A DNA stretch of 33,770 nt from an uncultured Bacteroidales bacterium (GTDB taxonomy: Bacteria; Bacteroidota; Bacteroidia; Bacteroidales; UBA4417). Positions 1 through 8,350 of this stretch are shown in pieces. The stretch spans positions 1-33,770 of the forward strand of contig CAIRMR010000083.1 in NCBI GenBank assembly GCA_903879715.1, in the 5' to 3' direction. Within the stretch, counting starts at the first letter, position 1. Every line of letters begins with the position of its first letter. The notes under the pieces were generated by a model that saw nothing but the letters and a program-made list of their open reading frames with translations, did not search any database and had not been told where the DNA came from. Position numbers and translations under genes: made by a program.

Positions 1-1719
1 CAATACATTAGAGTACTGGCAACAAAATTATCTGAACTTCCGGGCTCCGGATTATACATGTGGCACCTTGCAGAATTTGATTATACTGTAAAAAGCGTAG
101 TGGCAGCTACAGTTTCTGCATCAACAGTTTGGGCTGTTGGGGGTCTTGAAGCAACATCAGCACGGGATGGCAACAATGAAACGTATTGGTCTAGTGACCA
201 TCCAGGAGGTGAAACAGGTAGACAAGAGTGGATTGCTCTTGATTTAGGAGAAAAGATTGCACTTTCAAAAGTTTCGTTAACACCGCGTTTTGCTGGTGTA
301 TCGATATGCTTTCCTGTTGATTTTAAAATTCAATCTAGTGAAGATGGCACCAATTGGACAACAATAACAGGCCATGACTATACCAACTATGCAACACCAA
401 CTACTGGTAGTCCAATTGATTTTGTATTTGCCGAAGCTATAGGTACACAATACATTAGAGTACTGGCAACGAAATTATCTGAACTCCCGGCCTCCGGATT
501 ATACATGTGGCACCTTGCAGAATTTGATTATACTGTAAAAAGCGTAGTGGCAGTTACAGTTTCCACCTCTTCAGAATGGATTCCTGATTTTTCTGGTACT
601 AACGCCATCGATGGTAATCCGGAAACCTATTGGGCAAGTAACCACCCTGGAGGGGAAACAGACAGGCAAGAATGGATTGCACTTGATCTTGGTGAAAGTA
701 AAACGCTTGCAAAAATAACGCTGACTCCTCGCGTTAATGCTGCATACTTTCCTGTCGATTTTAATATTCAATCCAGTAGTGATGGTACAAATTGGACAAC
801 CATATCCGGCCAATCTTATACCAACTATGTAAATCCGGGAAATGCTAGTCCTATTGATTTCAATTTTCCAGAGGCTGTAACCACAAAGTATATTAGAATA
901 TTGGCTACTAAATTGTCTGATTTCGGAAGCGGCTTTTATATGTTTCATATAGCGGAATTTGATTATACTGTAAAAAGCGTAGTGGCAGTCACAGTTTCCA
1001 CCTCTTCAGAATGGATTCCTGATTTTTCCGGTACTAACGCCATCGATGGTTATCCGGAAACCTATTGGGCAAGTAACCACCCTGGAGGGCAAACAGACAG
1101 ACAAGAATGGATTGCACTTGATCTGGGTGAAAGTAAAACGCTTGCAAAAATAACGCTGACTCCTCGCGTTAATGCTGCTTACTTTCCTGTCGATTTTAAT
1201 ATTCAATCCAGTAGTGATGGAATCAATTGGACAACCATATCCGGCCAATCTTATACCAACTATGTAAATCCGGGAAATGCTAATCCTATTGATTTCAATT
1301 TTCCAGAGGCTGTTACCACAAAGTATATTAGAGTATTGGCTACTAAATTATCTGATTTCGGAAGTGGCTTTTATATGTTCCATATAGCGGAACTTGAATG
1401 TTCCGCACCTATGCGCACTGTTCCGGGGTCTCCTGTAAACGTGAAAGCTGTGGCAGGCGATACTAAGGCTACAATATCCTTTTTACCGCCTTCCAACAAC
1501 GGAGGTTCAAATATCACGGGGTACATTGCAACATCAACCCCCCAAGGCATTGTAGTAAACGGAACCGAAAGCCCAATAATTGTAACGGGTTTAAGCAACG
1601 GTACAAGATATACTTTTGCGGTTACAGCAATAAATGAAATAGGAGAAAGTGATCCAAGTGAGCCTTCAAATGCTGTCTTTCCTTTCAACTCTGAACCGAT
1701 GAAGGTTTTCAATGGTTAG
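1..1719 (+). CDS. 5'-truncated multidomain protein: tandem F5/8 type C (CBM32-like) domains plus FN3
   Basis: The frame is open from base 1, so the gene starts before the window; the ATG at 58 lies inside a domain and is not the start. Counting codons from base 1, the tail of one discoidin-like domain (1-27) is followed by three F5/8C domains (about 37-176, 186-321, 331-466). Each carries an 'AIDG..ETYW' type motif, 'EWIALDLGE', 'FPVDF.IQSS.DG.NWT' and a 'KYIR.LATKLS' ending. A fibronectin type III domain follows at about 474-559. F5/8C domains bind glycans outside the cell. The frame ends at TAG 1717-1719, but the same frame resumes at once and encodes the rest of a secreted protein, so this is very probably one gene with the 1783-3477 reading frame. 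The original may be a glycan-binding hydrolase; the upstream part is not visible. Confidence 0.85.
   Translation, partial: QYIRVLATKLSELPGSGLYMWHLAEFDYTVKSVVAATVSASTVWAVGGLEATSARDGNNETYWSSDHPGGETGRQEWIALDLGEKIALSKVSLTPRFAGVSICFPVDFKIQSSEDGTNWTTITGHDYTNYATPTTGSPIDFVFAEAIGTQYIRVLATKLSELPASGLYMWHLAEFDYTVKSVVAVTVSTSSEWIPDFSGTNAIDGNPETYWASNHPGGETDRQEWIALDLGESKTLAKITLTPRVNAAYFPVDFNIQSSSDGTNWTTISGQSYTNYVNPGNASPIDFNFPEAVTTKYIRILATKLSDFGSGFYMFHIAEFDYTVKSVVAVTVSTSSEWIPDFSGTNAIDGYPETYWASNHPGGQTDRQEWIALDLGESKTLAKITLTPRVNAAYFPVDFNIQSSSDGINWTTISGQSYTNYVNPGNANPIDFNFPEAVTTKYIRVLATKLSDFGSGFYMFHIAELECSAPMRTVPGSPVNVKAVAGDTKATISFLPPSNNGGSNITGYIATSTPQGIVVNGTESPIIVTGLSNGTRYTFAVTAINEIGESDPSEPSNAVFPFNSEPMKVFNG
520..1389 (+). 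repeat. Two near-identical 435-bp tandem units (F5/8C domain repeats)
   Basis: Units 520-954 and 955-1389 each encode 145 residues, including a short 'EFDYTVKSVV' linker, and differ at only a few bases. The preceding unit (73-519, 447 bp) shares the linker and the domain end almost exactly, but its middle has diverged. The linker DNA beginning GAATTTGATTATACTGTAAA occurs at 73, 520 and 955. This looks like recent in-frame tandem duplication of one carbohydrate-binding module. Confidence 0.9.
1717..1719 (+). other. In-frame amber codon interrupting a long secreted-protein gene
   Basis: TAG in frame 1. The codons after it (1720-1782) read D-I-Y-A-T-T-I-I-R-E-G-N-V-W-K-Q-W-F-G-G-W, which looks like the first strand of a five-bladed beta-propeller, and run without a break into the 1783-3477 frame. 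One base change (for example TAT/TAC Tyr or CAG Gln to TAG) would explain it. TAG is also a normal terminator in this window (genes ending at 9098, 15169 and 19178), which argues against recoding. Confidence 0.85.
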
Positions 1720-1782
1720 GATATTTATGCTACAACAATTATCAGGGAAGGCAATGTTTGGAAACAATGGTTTGGCGGTTGG

Positions 1783-3477
1783 ATGACAGCAGCAGACCTG
1801 CCATGGGACAGAATGTATTATTCTGTTTCCGAGGATAATGGTCAAACCTGGGCGAATCCCGTAGAAGTATTTACCATTGAAAAGGTACAGGTGAATGATC
1901 CTTCTGTAATACGACTTTGGGACCCGGAGAATTCCAGATACTACTACCAGATGTATTATACCTATTATCCCAGTGGTTATGGGGACAATACCAATTATAT
2001 TGCCGTTTCAACAAGTCTTGATGGAATTAACTGGACACATCTGGGTGACCAGGGAAATGGAGTGCTTATCGGTGCCGATAATGGAATAGACACCGCTGGA
2101 GCATGGGCACCCTCGGTGATGTGCCTTGATTCGCTGGGCAGTGAAATATACCTCTATTTCCACAACAATATACCAACAGGAGTTTACCGTACAACGCTTT
2201 CAAACAAAGGATTAACCTTTGATAAAGAATCGACCATAGTTGTATCAGGAGGATTTAAAGTAAATGTAGATGTAAGCATTGCTCCTGACAGCACCTGGTG
2301 GATGTTCTATAATAGTCCCGGTACTTTTGGTTTCGAAACGAGTAAAATGTTTTCGAAGGATGGTATCAATTGGTCTGAAAGTTTCTATAATCCCACATTG
2401 GCTTTTTCAGACAAGATTACTGTTACACCTCATATTGTATGGGAAGATAGTATAAATTACCAAATGTGGTACGGTTTGGGGCCGAGTATTGTCGATTTTG
2501 ATGTTTACAAGCAAAACTTTCAACTGGAGGCTGAACCTTTTTCCCCGGTTGTTGCCTCCTCGAAAGCATTAAGTGTTTTAGGTGCGGAAAATGCCATAGA
2601 TGGTAATATAAGCACTATTTGGTCATCCAGCGGTTACGTTGATAATATGCACAATGAATGGATATATATCGACTTCGATGATTTAAAAGAAGTGTATCAG
2701 GTTATTCTAACACCAAGAGCAATTGAAAGTAAACCTGCCTGTTTCCCAGCTGATTTCAGTATTCAATTCAGCCTTAATGGTTTTGACTGGACAGATATCT
2801 CCGGGCATTCCTATTCAAATTATAACAGAGCCGACATACTGCCTAACATTTTTACTTTAAGTGAACCAGTGACTGCAAAATACATAAGGGTAAATGCAAC
2901 AAAGCTTAACCCGGATACATATGGTAATTTTTATTTTCAACTGGCTGAATTTGAAGTTGTTCATGTATTATCGGAAGTAAAACTTAACAACAATCCATAC
3001 TTAATCTCAATAAAAGTAAATGGTACGGAGCTCAAAGATTTTAGCCCCATTAAATTTCAATATGACATTCAAGTTGGGGAAGGAAGCAGTGTTAATGTAA
3101 CAGCAAGTCCTACAGATTTAAATGCTAAGGTGAATATTATTCATGAAGAAAATAAAGTAACTATTCAGGTTACTGCAGAGAATAATGTAAATGACACCAC
3201 CTATGTTTTAAATATTGCTTACATCACTGCCGTTGATCTTTTACGAAACAACAAATTTGAGATTTTCCCGAATCCTGCAACCGACAGAATTAGCATAATA
3301 AACGCTGGAAACTCTGATGTGTTTATATATTCCTCAACTGGAAAATTGATTTACTCCGGGAAATGTAATGATACGAATGAGGTAATAAACATTGAAAATT
3401 TTGTTCCGGGATTATACCTCATTAAGTTAAGTTTGAACAATGATGTTAAATATAGTAAGCTGCTGATAAAGAGATAA
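1783..3477 (+). CDS. Beta-propeller + F5/8C + cadherin-like domain protein with T9SS sorting signal (C-terminal half of the interrupted gene)
   Basis: The first ATG after the amber codon is at 1783, but coding potential begins at 1720 in the same frame and there is no signal peptide, so this is the downstream half of the gene starting before base 1. Residues about 1-245 form a GH43/GH32-like five-bladed propeller ('DRMYYSVSEDNGQTW', 'NDPSVIRLWDPENSRYY', 'VSTSLDGINWTHLG'). Residues about 250-410 form an F5/8C domain of the same type as the upstream repeats. About 415-490 is a cadherin-like beta-sandwich. The last ~75 residues are a type A T9SS sorting domain ('FEIFPNPATDRISI', ending 'YSKLLIKR'), implying export across the outer membrane and anchoring or release. 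No catalytic residues are assigned with confidence. If the amber codon is real, this half is probably not made. Confidence 0.8.
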   Translation: MTAADLPWDRMYYSVSEDNGQTWANPVEVFTIEKVQVNDPSVIRLWDPENSRYYYQMYYTYYPSGYGDNTNYIAVSTSLDGINWTHLGDQGNGVLIGADNGIDTAGAWAPSVMCLDSLGSEIYLYFHNNIPTGVYRTTLSNKGLTFDKESTIVVSGGFKVNVDVSIAPDSTWWMFYNSPGTFGFETSKMFSKDGINWSESFYNPTLAFSDKITVTPHIVWEDSINYQMWYGLGPSIVDFDVYKQNFQLEAEPFSPVVASSKALSVLGAENAIDGNISTIWSSSGYVDNMHNEWIYIDFDDLKEVYQVILTPRAIESKPACFPADFSIQFSLNGFDWTDISGHSYSNYNRADILPNIFTLSEPVTAKYIRVNATKLNPDTYGNFYFQLAEFEVVHVLSEVKLNNNPYLISIKVNGTELKDFSPIKFQYDIQVGEGSSVNVTASPTDLNAKVNIIHEENKVTIQVTAENNVNDTTYVLNIAYITAVDLLRNNKFEIFPNPATDRISIINAGNSDVFIYSSTGKLIYSGKCNDTNEVINIENFVPGLYLIKLSLNNDVKYSKLLIKR

Positions 3478-3987
3478 AATATCATGAGAATTTGTACAAA
3501 CGACCATGAAATCATACTACGTTATGGTTGTCCTGCCCTACCAATGCTGCATTCTGGAATTTTATGTTGAGTATTTCCAAATAGCGAATATTCTATAACA
3601 TTGAAGTTCGGCCTATAGTTCCACAGCGAAGGAAGATAGCGAACCGCTGTATCATTACAAAGAAAATAAGTATAAGTACAGCGGTTCTCTTCATCCATTT
3701 ACCGCATTGAAATTTACGATGGAGTGGAATTTTCTGATGCTTTATGAATTAACTGGAGCACAGATATGAACAAATGGAATCCGGAGAATAGCGGTTTTTT
3801 TTGATGCTATGAATTGTACATAATCGGATAAGCATATCGGATAAACTCTGGTTCCAAAGGTTAGCGACTGATTAGCAAAGTATAATGCTACTTCCGAGTT
3901 AATAGTATAAATCATTTGTATAACAATATTGGTATTGCTTAGTTGCATTTGATGAAAGCTGACCTGTAAACTTAATGTAGTTTTAAT
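3478..3987. other. 510-bp intergenic region, no gene recognised
   Basis: AT-rich spacer after a T9SS-protein gene. A reverse-strand open frame crosses it into the next gene but has no recognisable domain or signal peptide. The only clear structure is the inverted repeat at 3641-3687. No canonical Bacteroidota -7 (TAnnTTTG) / -33 (TTTG) pair was found by eye. Confidence 0.5.
3641..3687. promoter_or_regulatory. Perfect 11-bp inverted repeat (hairpin or operator)
   Basis: GAACCGCTGTA (3641-3651) and its exact complement TACAGCGGTTC (3677-3687) are separated by 25 nt. No U-rich run follows, so it is not a standard intrinsic terminator. It could be an mRNA 3' hairpin of the upstream gene or a protein-binding site for the downstream one. 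Confidence 0.45.
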
Positions 3988-5226
3988 ATGAGAAAAATCA
4001 CTAAAAAAATAAGCTTTCTGCTTTTGATTCCAGTGTTTCTTGTTTTTAATCATTGTGCAAGTAATAAAGATGGTTACCGGCATAGAAATAAAGCAAATGC
4101 TGTTGCCAGCAGTCCTGAATTCGCACTTGACAAATGGGAACGCAATCCAAACCCGGTATTAAAAGGATTTATGCATGCTTACCAGCCATGTGTTGCCGAA
4201 ACCGGCAACAAAGAATATCCATACATGATGTGGTTTTTTGGCTGGATTGAGTCTTTGTGTAATCCCGGCTACACGGGTTGTGATGCTATCTATGTTGCGC
4301 GATCAAAAGATCTGGACAATTGGGAAGTTTACTGCAAAGACGGAACCTGGGATGCGGATGAACAGAATCAAAAATGGCAACCCGTTATTTATGGCGATCC
4401 GGATACAAAAAACAAATATTACGACAGTTACCATAATGGTGATCCATCAGTAGTTTTAAAAGATGGTGTTTATTACATGGCATACAGTGCTACTTCCGAT
4501 ATTTTTCCTAAAACGGAAGGATATCCATTTTCGATTATATGTTGTGTGATGGGTGCAACTTCTAAAGATGGTATTCATTGGACAAAAACCGATAAACCCC
4601 TGCTGATGGCAGCAGAAGATGAAATATTCCCTCCTAAACCTTATCCGAATAGAATCGGGGATTTTCATCGTCCATGCTTACTTTGGGATAAGAAACAAAA
4701 TAAGTGGAACTTGTACTTTGATTACATTATTGTACAGGCTCCCGATTTCGTGGTGGGTTTAGCTGAAAATAAGGGCGATTTTATGAAAGATAAATTCGAG
4801 GTTGTAAACGAACTGGATGAACCCTTACTCAGAAACTGGCCCAATCCTGAAATGGTGTGTTTCGATTCGGTTTATTATAGTTTTTCTGATGGTTCTGGCT
4901 ACAATGCCTCAGCACCCTCAGGCAAAAAACCAAGTGAGTGGCAAAGCCGACAGATAATGGTTGCTAAGTCAAATGATGGTTTGAAATGGGAAAAACTATA
5001 CACCATTCCACCCGACCCGGGAATTGACGCCAATCAAATACCACAGACATTAGTTTGTAAACGCGATGGGAAATGGTGGCTTTATGTTTTTTATGCTACA
5101 CAGGTTGGCTGGAGGAACAATGGGGTTGATTACGAACTTTTTAAAGAAGGTGAAGAGTACAACTGGTTTTACGATCAAATCAGGTATATGCGCCAGGAAA
5201 TTACAAACCCCAAACATAACTATTAA
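3988..5226 (+). CDS. Beta-propeller glycosidase-like lipoprotein (GH43/GH32-superfamily fold)
   Basis: 412 residues. The N-terminus has Lys/Arg, then a hydrophobic stretch ending 'LVFNHC' (Cys about 23), a probable though imperfect lipobox, suggesting a membrane lipoprotein. The body shows the repeated blade signatures of five-bladed propeller glycosidases: 'MMWFFGW', 'IYVARSKDLDNWEVY', 'NGDPSVVLKDGVYYMAYSA', 'ATSKDGIHWTKT', 'HRPCLLWDKKQNKWNLYFDY', 'MVAKSNDGLKWEKL', 'DGKWWLYVFYA'. Acidic residues in the 'GDPSV' and 'RIGDFHRP' motifs are candidate active-site positions. The family (GH43, GH32, GH117 or an unclassified relative) cannot be fixed by eye. Gaps of more than 500 bp on both sides suggest its own transcription unit. 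Confidence 0.75.
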   Translation: MRKITKKISFLLLIPVFLVFNHCASNKDGYRHRNKANAVASSPEFALDKWERNPNPVLKGFMHAYQPCVAETGNKEYPYMMWFFGWIESLCNPGYTGCDAIYVARSKDLDNWEVYCKDGTWDADEQNQKWQPVIYGDPDTKNKYYDSYHNGDPSVVLKDGVYYMAYSATSDIFPKTEGYPFSIICCVMGATSKDGIHWTKTDKPLLMAAEDEIFPPKPYPNRIGDFHRPCLLWDKKQNKWNLYFDYIIVQAPDFVVGLAENKGDFMKDKFEVVNELDEPLLRNWPNPEMVCFDSVYYSFSDGSGYNASAPSGKKPSEWQSRQIMVAKSNDGLKWEKLYTIPPDPGIDANQIPQTLVCKRDGKWWLYVFYATQVGWRNNGVDYELFKEGEEYNWFYDQIRYMRQEITNPKHNY

Positions 5227-5763
5227 CAGGATGTGTCAAAATAAAAAGTGACTTCAGTTGATACAAGTTCAGGATCTCAGATATATCTCGTTTTTTTGAG
5301 TTTTGGAGTGTTCTTAGTGATGGCAAGGTTGAGTTATTAACCCGAAATAGACAACGGCAAGCATAAAGACGGATTCAAATCGACCTACACCTTGCAAGAC
5401 CATGCGTATCTTAAATAAGCATGCAAGTGAATGGGAGAAATCAGTTCTTATAAGTAAAAATGTAGTAAAAAGTCGATTTCCCCTTGTTGAAATCGGGATT
5501 AATAGGTCCGGTTAAAATACTAATTCTAAAAAGCTACTGAGAAGACACTTGAGATGAAATAGCCATGATTGAAATAAATCAACAACCGAAGATGATATTA
5601 TGATCAATCTGGCGTATTCCATGCGACCCGTAAAAAATTAAATAATAACGCATGAAAAACATTTTAAGACAGAGGGATTATTGGCTGAATTTCCAGGCAT
5701 GCTGGAATTAGGATGGAATTAGCCATGCTAAGATAAAATACCATTAATACTCAAACTCCAAAA
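5227..5763. other. 537-bp intergenic region with decayed sequence and one leader copy
   Basis: The 5227-5550 stretch holds no credible reading frame. A small hairpin (CGATTTC 5474-5480 / GAAATCG 5489-5495) is the only local structure. Part of it has the look of degraded mobile-element or gene DNA, but nothing can be named. At 5551-5656 lies a copy of the leader that also precedes the DUF1080 gene. It leads into a 19-codon open frame (5652-5711, starting MKNILRQRD) that stops at once, probably the stump of a lost gene. Confidence 0.45.
5551..5656 (+). repeat. Leader repeat copy A
   Basis: Gapped alignment by eye to 8252-8350: both contain AGATGAAA, then AGCCATGA, a TGAT(A/T)TTATG block, TTCCAT, CCCGTAAAAAAT, an A-rich run, and end at CATGAAAAA with an ATG. 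In copy B that ATG starts the DUF1080 gene; in copy A it starts only a 19-codon stump. The middle is diverged, so the copies are not recent. Confidence 0.6.
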
Positions 5764-7956
5764 ATGAATAGATTTATTTGTGTTATCATGGTTGTAGTCG
5801 CCTTGTTTGCAGGCAGCTGTTCGCAGAGCATAACCGAAACGGCATTTGCGGTATTGAAAAAAGATTTTTTAAATCCACCTTTGAAGTATCGGATGAACCA
5901 GAATGTTCACAGAATTCCTTTAGATGAAAAAGGACAGGATTCTTTGATCAAAGTGTATCTCGATAATGGCTACGGGGGATTTACCATAAATGTCCCCTAC
6001 GAACATTACCTGGAAGATGCAGCGATGAAAGCCACCCTTCGTTTCTGCGAAAAGGCCAGGAGTGCAGGACTGGAGTTGTGGCTTTATGATGAGAACGGTT
6101 ATCCATCCGGTAACGCGGGATATCTTGTTATCAAGACAAACCCTGAATGGGAAGTTATGGGGCTCTTTTTTGATGATACGCTGGTAACCGGGGGCCCTTT
6201 ACATTTCAGGCTACCTCCCGGGAAATCGGAATTAGTGGCTGCATTTCCTGTTTCAGGGAAGGTGGTGGATTATAGCAGGAAAACGGATCTTTCAGGTTTT
6301 ATCAAGGGTTCTTATCTTATATGGAATGCTCCTGAAGGCGAATGGAATATATTTGCTGTTACAAAGGATCAGCTTTATGAAGGATTTCAGGTTTCAAAAA
6401 AACCGGGTGGATCTGCCAGTCCGCATTATCCATCCCTGATGATCCCGGAGGTAACCGAGACTTTTCTCAGGGTAAATCACGAAGTTTACGCTGAATACCT
6501 GGGGAAAGACCTGGGTAAATATTTCACTTCTACCTTTACCGATGAACCTTCACTTATGGCGGTCCCTTTCGAATGGTACTCATGGTCGGTAATCCCCTGG
6601 CAGGAAGTTCTGTCGGAAGAAATTAAAAAACGGTATGGATACCGGCCTGAAGAAAGGCTTGTTGAGCTTTTCTCCGACAAAGGTCCTGCAGGGCAGCAGG
6701 TGCGGTATCAGTATTTCCATACTGTGGGGGATTTGATAGTCAATAATTATTTTAAGCCAATTAAAGAGTGGTGCGCTAATCATAACTTTAAATCGGGAGG
6801 CCACCTTCTTTTGGAAGAAACTATGATGGCGCAGGTTCCTCTTTATGGAGATGCAATGAAATGCTTCAGAGAAATGGATGCCCCGGGAATCGACATTCTA
6901 AGCTGTTTACCCCGGTTTATGCCGGTTCATTCACCTAAGCTGGCTTCCAGCGCTGCTGAACTTGAAGGCCACGATCGGGTAATGAGCGAGCCCTGCCCTA
7001 TAATGGAGATTTATACCCTTGGCAGCGAGCCTCCCGCCGCTGAAGTGCGGGGCCATCTCAACATGCTGATGGCCGGAGGGGTGACTGACTTTAACAATTA
7101 TCTGAAGCTGTCTCACTCTGATCAGAAGCAGAAAATTGAGTTTAATACCTATGTTGGCAGAACTGTTATGCTTCTCCATGGAGGCTTTACTCGGGCTGAC
7201 ATAGGCGTTGTATACCCAATCGAATCTCTTTGGACACAGTTTACGCCCCAGCCACTTAAGGTAGTTGATGGCTTCTTCACGGACCCAAACATGTCGGGTT
7301 GGGACACAGTGGCCGGAGGATCCCCCGACGCTATCCTGGTTGAACAAACCTTCCGGAATATTTCCAGGTTCATGTTCAAAAACCGTAGAGAATATTCTTT
7401 CCTTGATTCACGCGCTATCATAGATTCAAAAGTGATTAATGGTGAATTGGTAAATGGCCGGTTGCACTGGAAAGTCATCGTGTTACCGGCTGTATCTACC
7501 TTGCCGGAAGAAGCCTGGAAGAGATTATTTGAATTTGCTGAGGGCGGTGGAAAAATTATTGCCCTTGAACTGATGCCTCTCAACACGGAAAAGAAATTCC
7601 CTGACACAGAGATTCAATCCAGGGCTAAAAAGCTTTTTGAAACCAATGACAATGTCAAACTGGTGACAAACTGGAAATCGCAGAAAATAGAAGAGCTACT
7701 GAACGGGTGGCTGGGAAAAGAAGTGAATCTGGAGGATGAATTGCTACCGGTAAGGATTGCCCACCGGCAGATCGAAAACAAAGATGTCTTTTTTATCTTG
7801 AATGATTCCGGCAAAGCATTATCAACAAAGGTTACTTTGAAAGCACCTTCTGAAATGGAAGAGTGGGATCCTGCTTCAGGAAAAATCCTGGAAGTTTCAA
7901 ATTCATTTACCATCAATCTTTTGCCATATCATGCCAAAATATACAGGAGTAAATGA
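5764..7956 (+). CDS. GH106-like (alpha-L-rhamnosidase-related) glycoside hydrolase lipoprotein
   Basis: 730 residues. The signal peptide ends in a lipobox-like 'LFAGSC' (Cys19), so a surface or periplasmic lipoprotein is likely. The N-terminal module has the GH106-type TIM-barrel start: 'FLNPPLKYRMNQNVHRIPLD', then 'VYLDNGYGGFTINVPYE' and 'GLELWLYDENGYPSGNAGYLV'. A 'TFTDEPSL' motif (Asp260-Glu261) is a good candidate for a catalytic acid. Later parts include 'KSGGHLLLEE', 'GIDILSC' and a Rossmann-like stretch near 'VIVLPAVSTLPEEAWKRLFEFAEGGGKII', followed by a beta-sandwich end. GH106 enzymes release L-rhamnose from pectic glycans, but this protein is shorter than typical GH106 members, so the substrate is open. 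It sits between the two leader repeats and ends just before a sulfatase remnant. Confidence 0.7.
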   Translation: MNRFICVIMVVVALFAGSCSQSITETAFAVLKKDFLNPPLKYRMNQNVHRIPLDEKGQDSLIKVYLDNGYGGFTINVPYEHYLEDAAMKATLRFCEKARSAGLELWLYDENGYPSGNAGYLVIKTNPEWEVMGLFFDDTLVTGGPLHFRLPPGKSELVAAFPVSGKVVDYSRKTDLSGFIKGSYLIWNAPEGEWNIFAVTKDQLYEGFQVSKKPGGSASPHYPSLMIPEVTETFLRVNHEVYAEYLGKDLGKYFTSTFTDEPSLMAVPFEWYSWSVIPWQEVLSEEIKKRYGYRPEERLVELFSDKGPAGQQVRYQYFHTVGDLIVNNYFKPIKEWCANHNFKSGGHLLLEETMMAQVPLYGDAMKCFREMDAPGIDILSCLPRFMPVHSPKLASSAAELEGHDRVMSEPCPIMEIYTLGSEPPAAEVRGHLNMLMAGGVTDFNNYLKLSHSDQKQKIEFNTYVGRTVMLLHGGFTRADIGVVYPIESLWTQFTPQPLKVVDGFFTDPNMSGWDTVAGGSPDAILVEQTFRNISRFMFKNRREYSFLDSRAIIDSKVINGELVNGRLHWKVIVLPAVSTLPEEAWKRLFEFAEGGGKIIALELMPLNTEKKFPDTEIQSRAKKLFETNDNVKLVTNWKSQKIEELLNGWLGKEVNLEDELLPVRIAHRQIENKDVFFILNDSGKALSTKVTLKAPSEMEEWDPASGKILEVSNSFTINLLPYHAKIYRSK

Positions 7957-7986
7957 GAAGGAACCGACAAAAGCATTTGTACCTAA

Positions 7987-8253
7987 TCAGTTAATTTAAA
8001 GCATTTATCGGGTCCATGGTTGCTGTTCTACAACCAGGAAGATCCTTTTCAACTCTATAACCTGGTAATAGACGAAAAGTATCAGCAGATTAGGAATGAA
8101 CTGGAAGTAAAGCTCAGTCATTTGCTGGCTCAAAACAATGACCAATTTTTGCCGGGTTTGAATTATGTTGAAAAATGGAATTATGTGATAGACGAAACCG
8201 GGACAATCCCTTATGTTAAAACTAATTATCAGGGTTTACCAATAATCGAATAA
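7987..8253 (+). pseudogene. Sulfatase C-terminal remnant
   Basis: An in-frame stretch with no proper start encodes the characteristic C-terminus of formylglycine-type (S1) sulfatases: 'GPWLLFYNQEDPFQLYNLV' (from 8011), a helix 'YQQIRNELEVKLSHLL', 'NNDQFLPGLNYVEKWNY', ending 'NYQGLPIIE' and TAA. The sulfatase core with the C-x-P-S-R motif is absent; a stop at 7984-7986 and the end of the GH106-like gene at 7956 lie immediately upstream. I read it as the ~80-residue tail of a sulfatase whose front was deleted or displaced. A TTG at 8020 could formally start a 77-residue peptide, but it would not fold as a domain. Confidence 0.75.
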
Positions 8254-8350
8254 GATGAAACGAGCCATGACAGTAAATTGTCTCACAGAGTGGTGATTAT
8301 TATGTCGAGTTCCATCTGTCCCGTAAAAAATAAAAAAATAAACACATGAA
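8252..8350 (+). repeat. Leader repeat copy B, upstream of the DUF1080 gene
   Basis: Counterpart of 5551-5656. It begins at the stop of the sulfatase remnant and ends at the start codon of the next gene, so it is probably that gene's promoter/5' leader. Shared blocks are AGATGAAA, AGCCATGA, TTCCAT and CCCGTAAAAAAT. Confidence 0.55.

Noticed and set aside
571-1712. Reverse-strand frames across the F5/8C repeats
   Set aside because: They are repeat-derived shadows that mirror the tandem units and have no independent support.
1717-1719. Pyrrolysine or stop-codon reassignment at the amber codon
   Set aside because: Corrinoid methyltransferases nearby made this tempting, but the interrupted gene is a glycan-binding protein, no pyl genes are seen, and TAG ends other genes here normally.
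3742-4083. Reverse-strand 113-codon frame
   Set aside because: It overlaps the signal peptide of the 3988 gene, has no domain or start signal, and lies against the strand of every other gene.
8020-8253. Small independent 77-residue gene starting at TTG
   Set aside because: The in-frame sulfatase-like sequence extends upstream of the TTG (from 8011), and the whole is recognisable as a sulfatase C-terminus, so it is a remnant.
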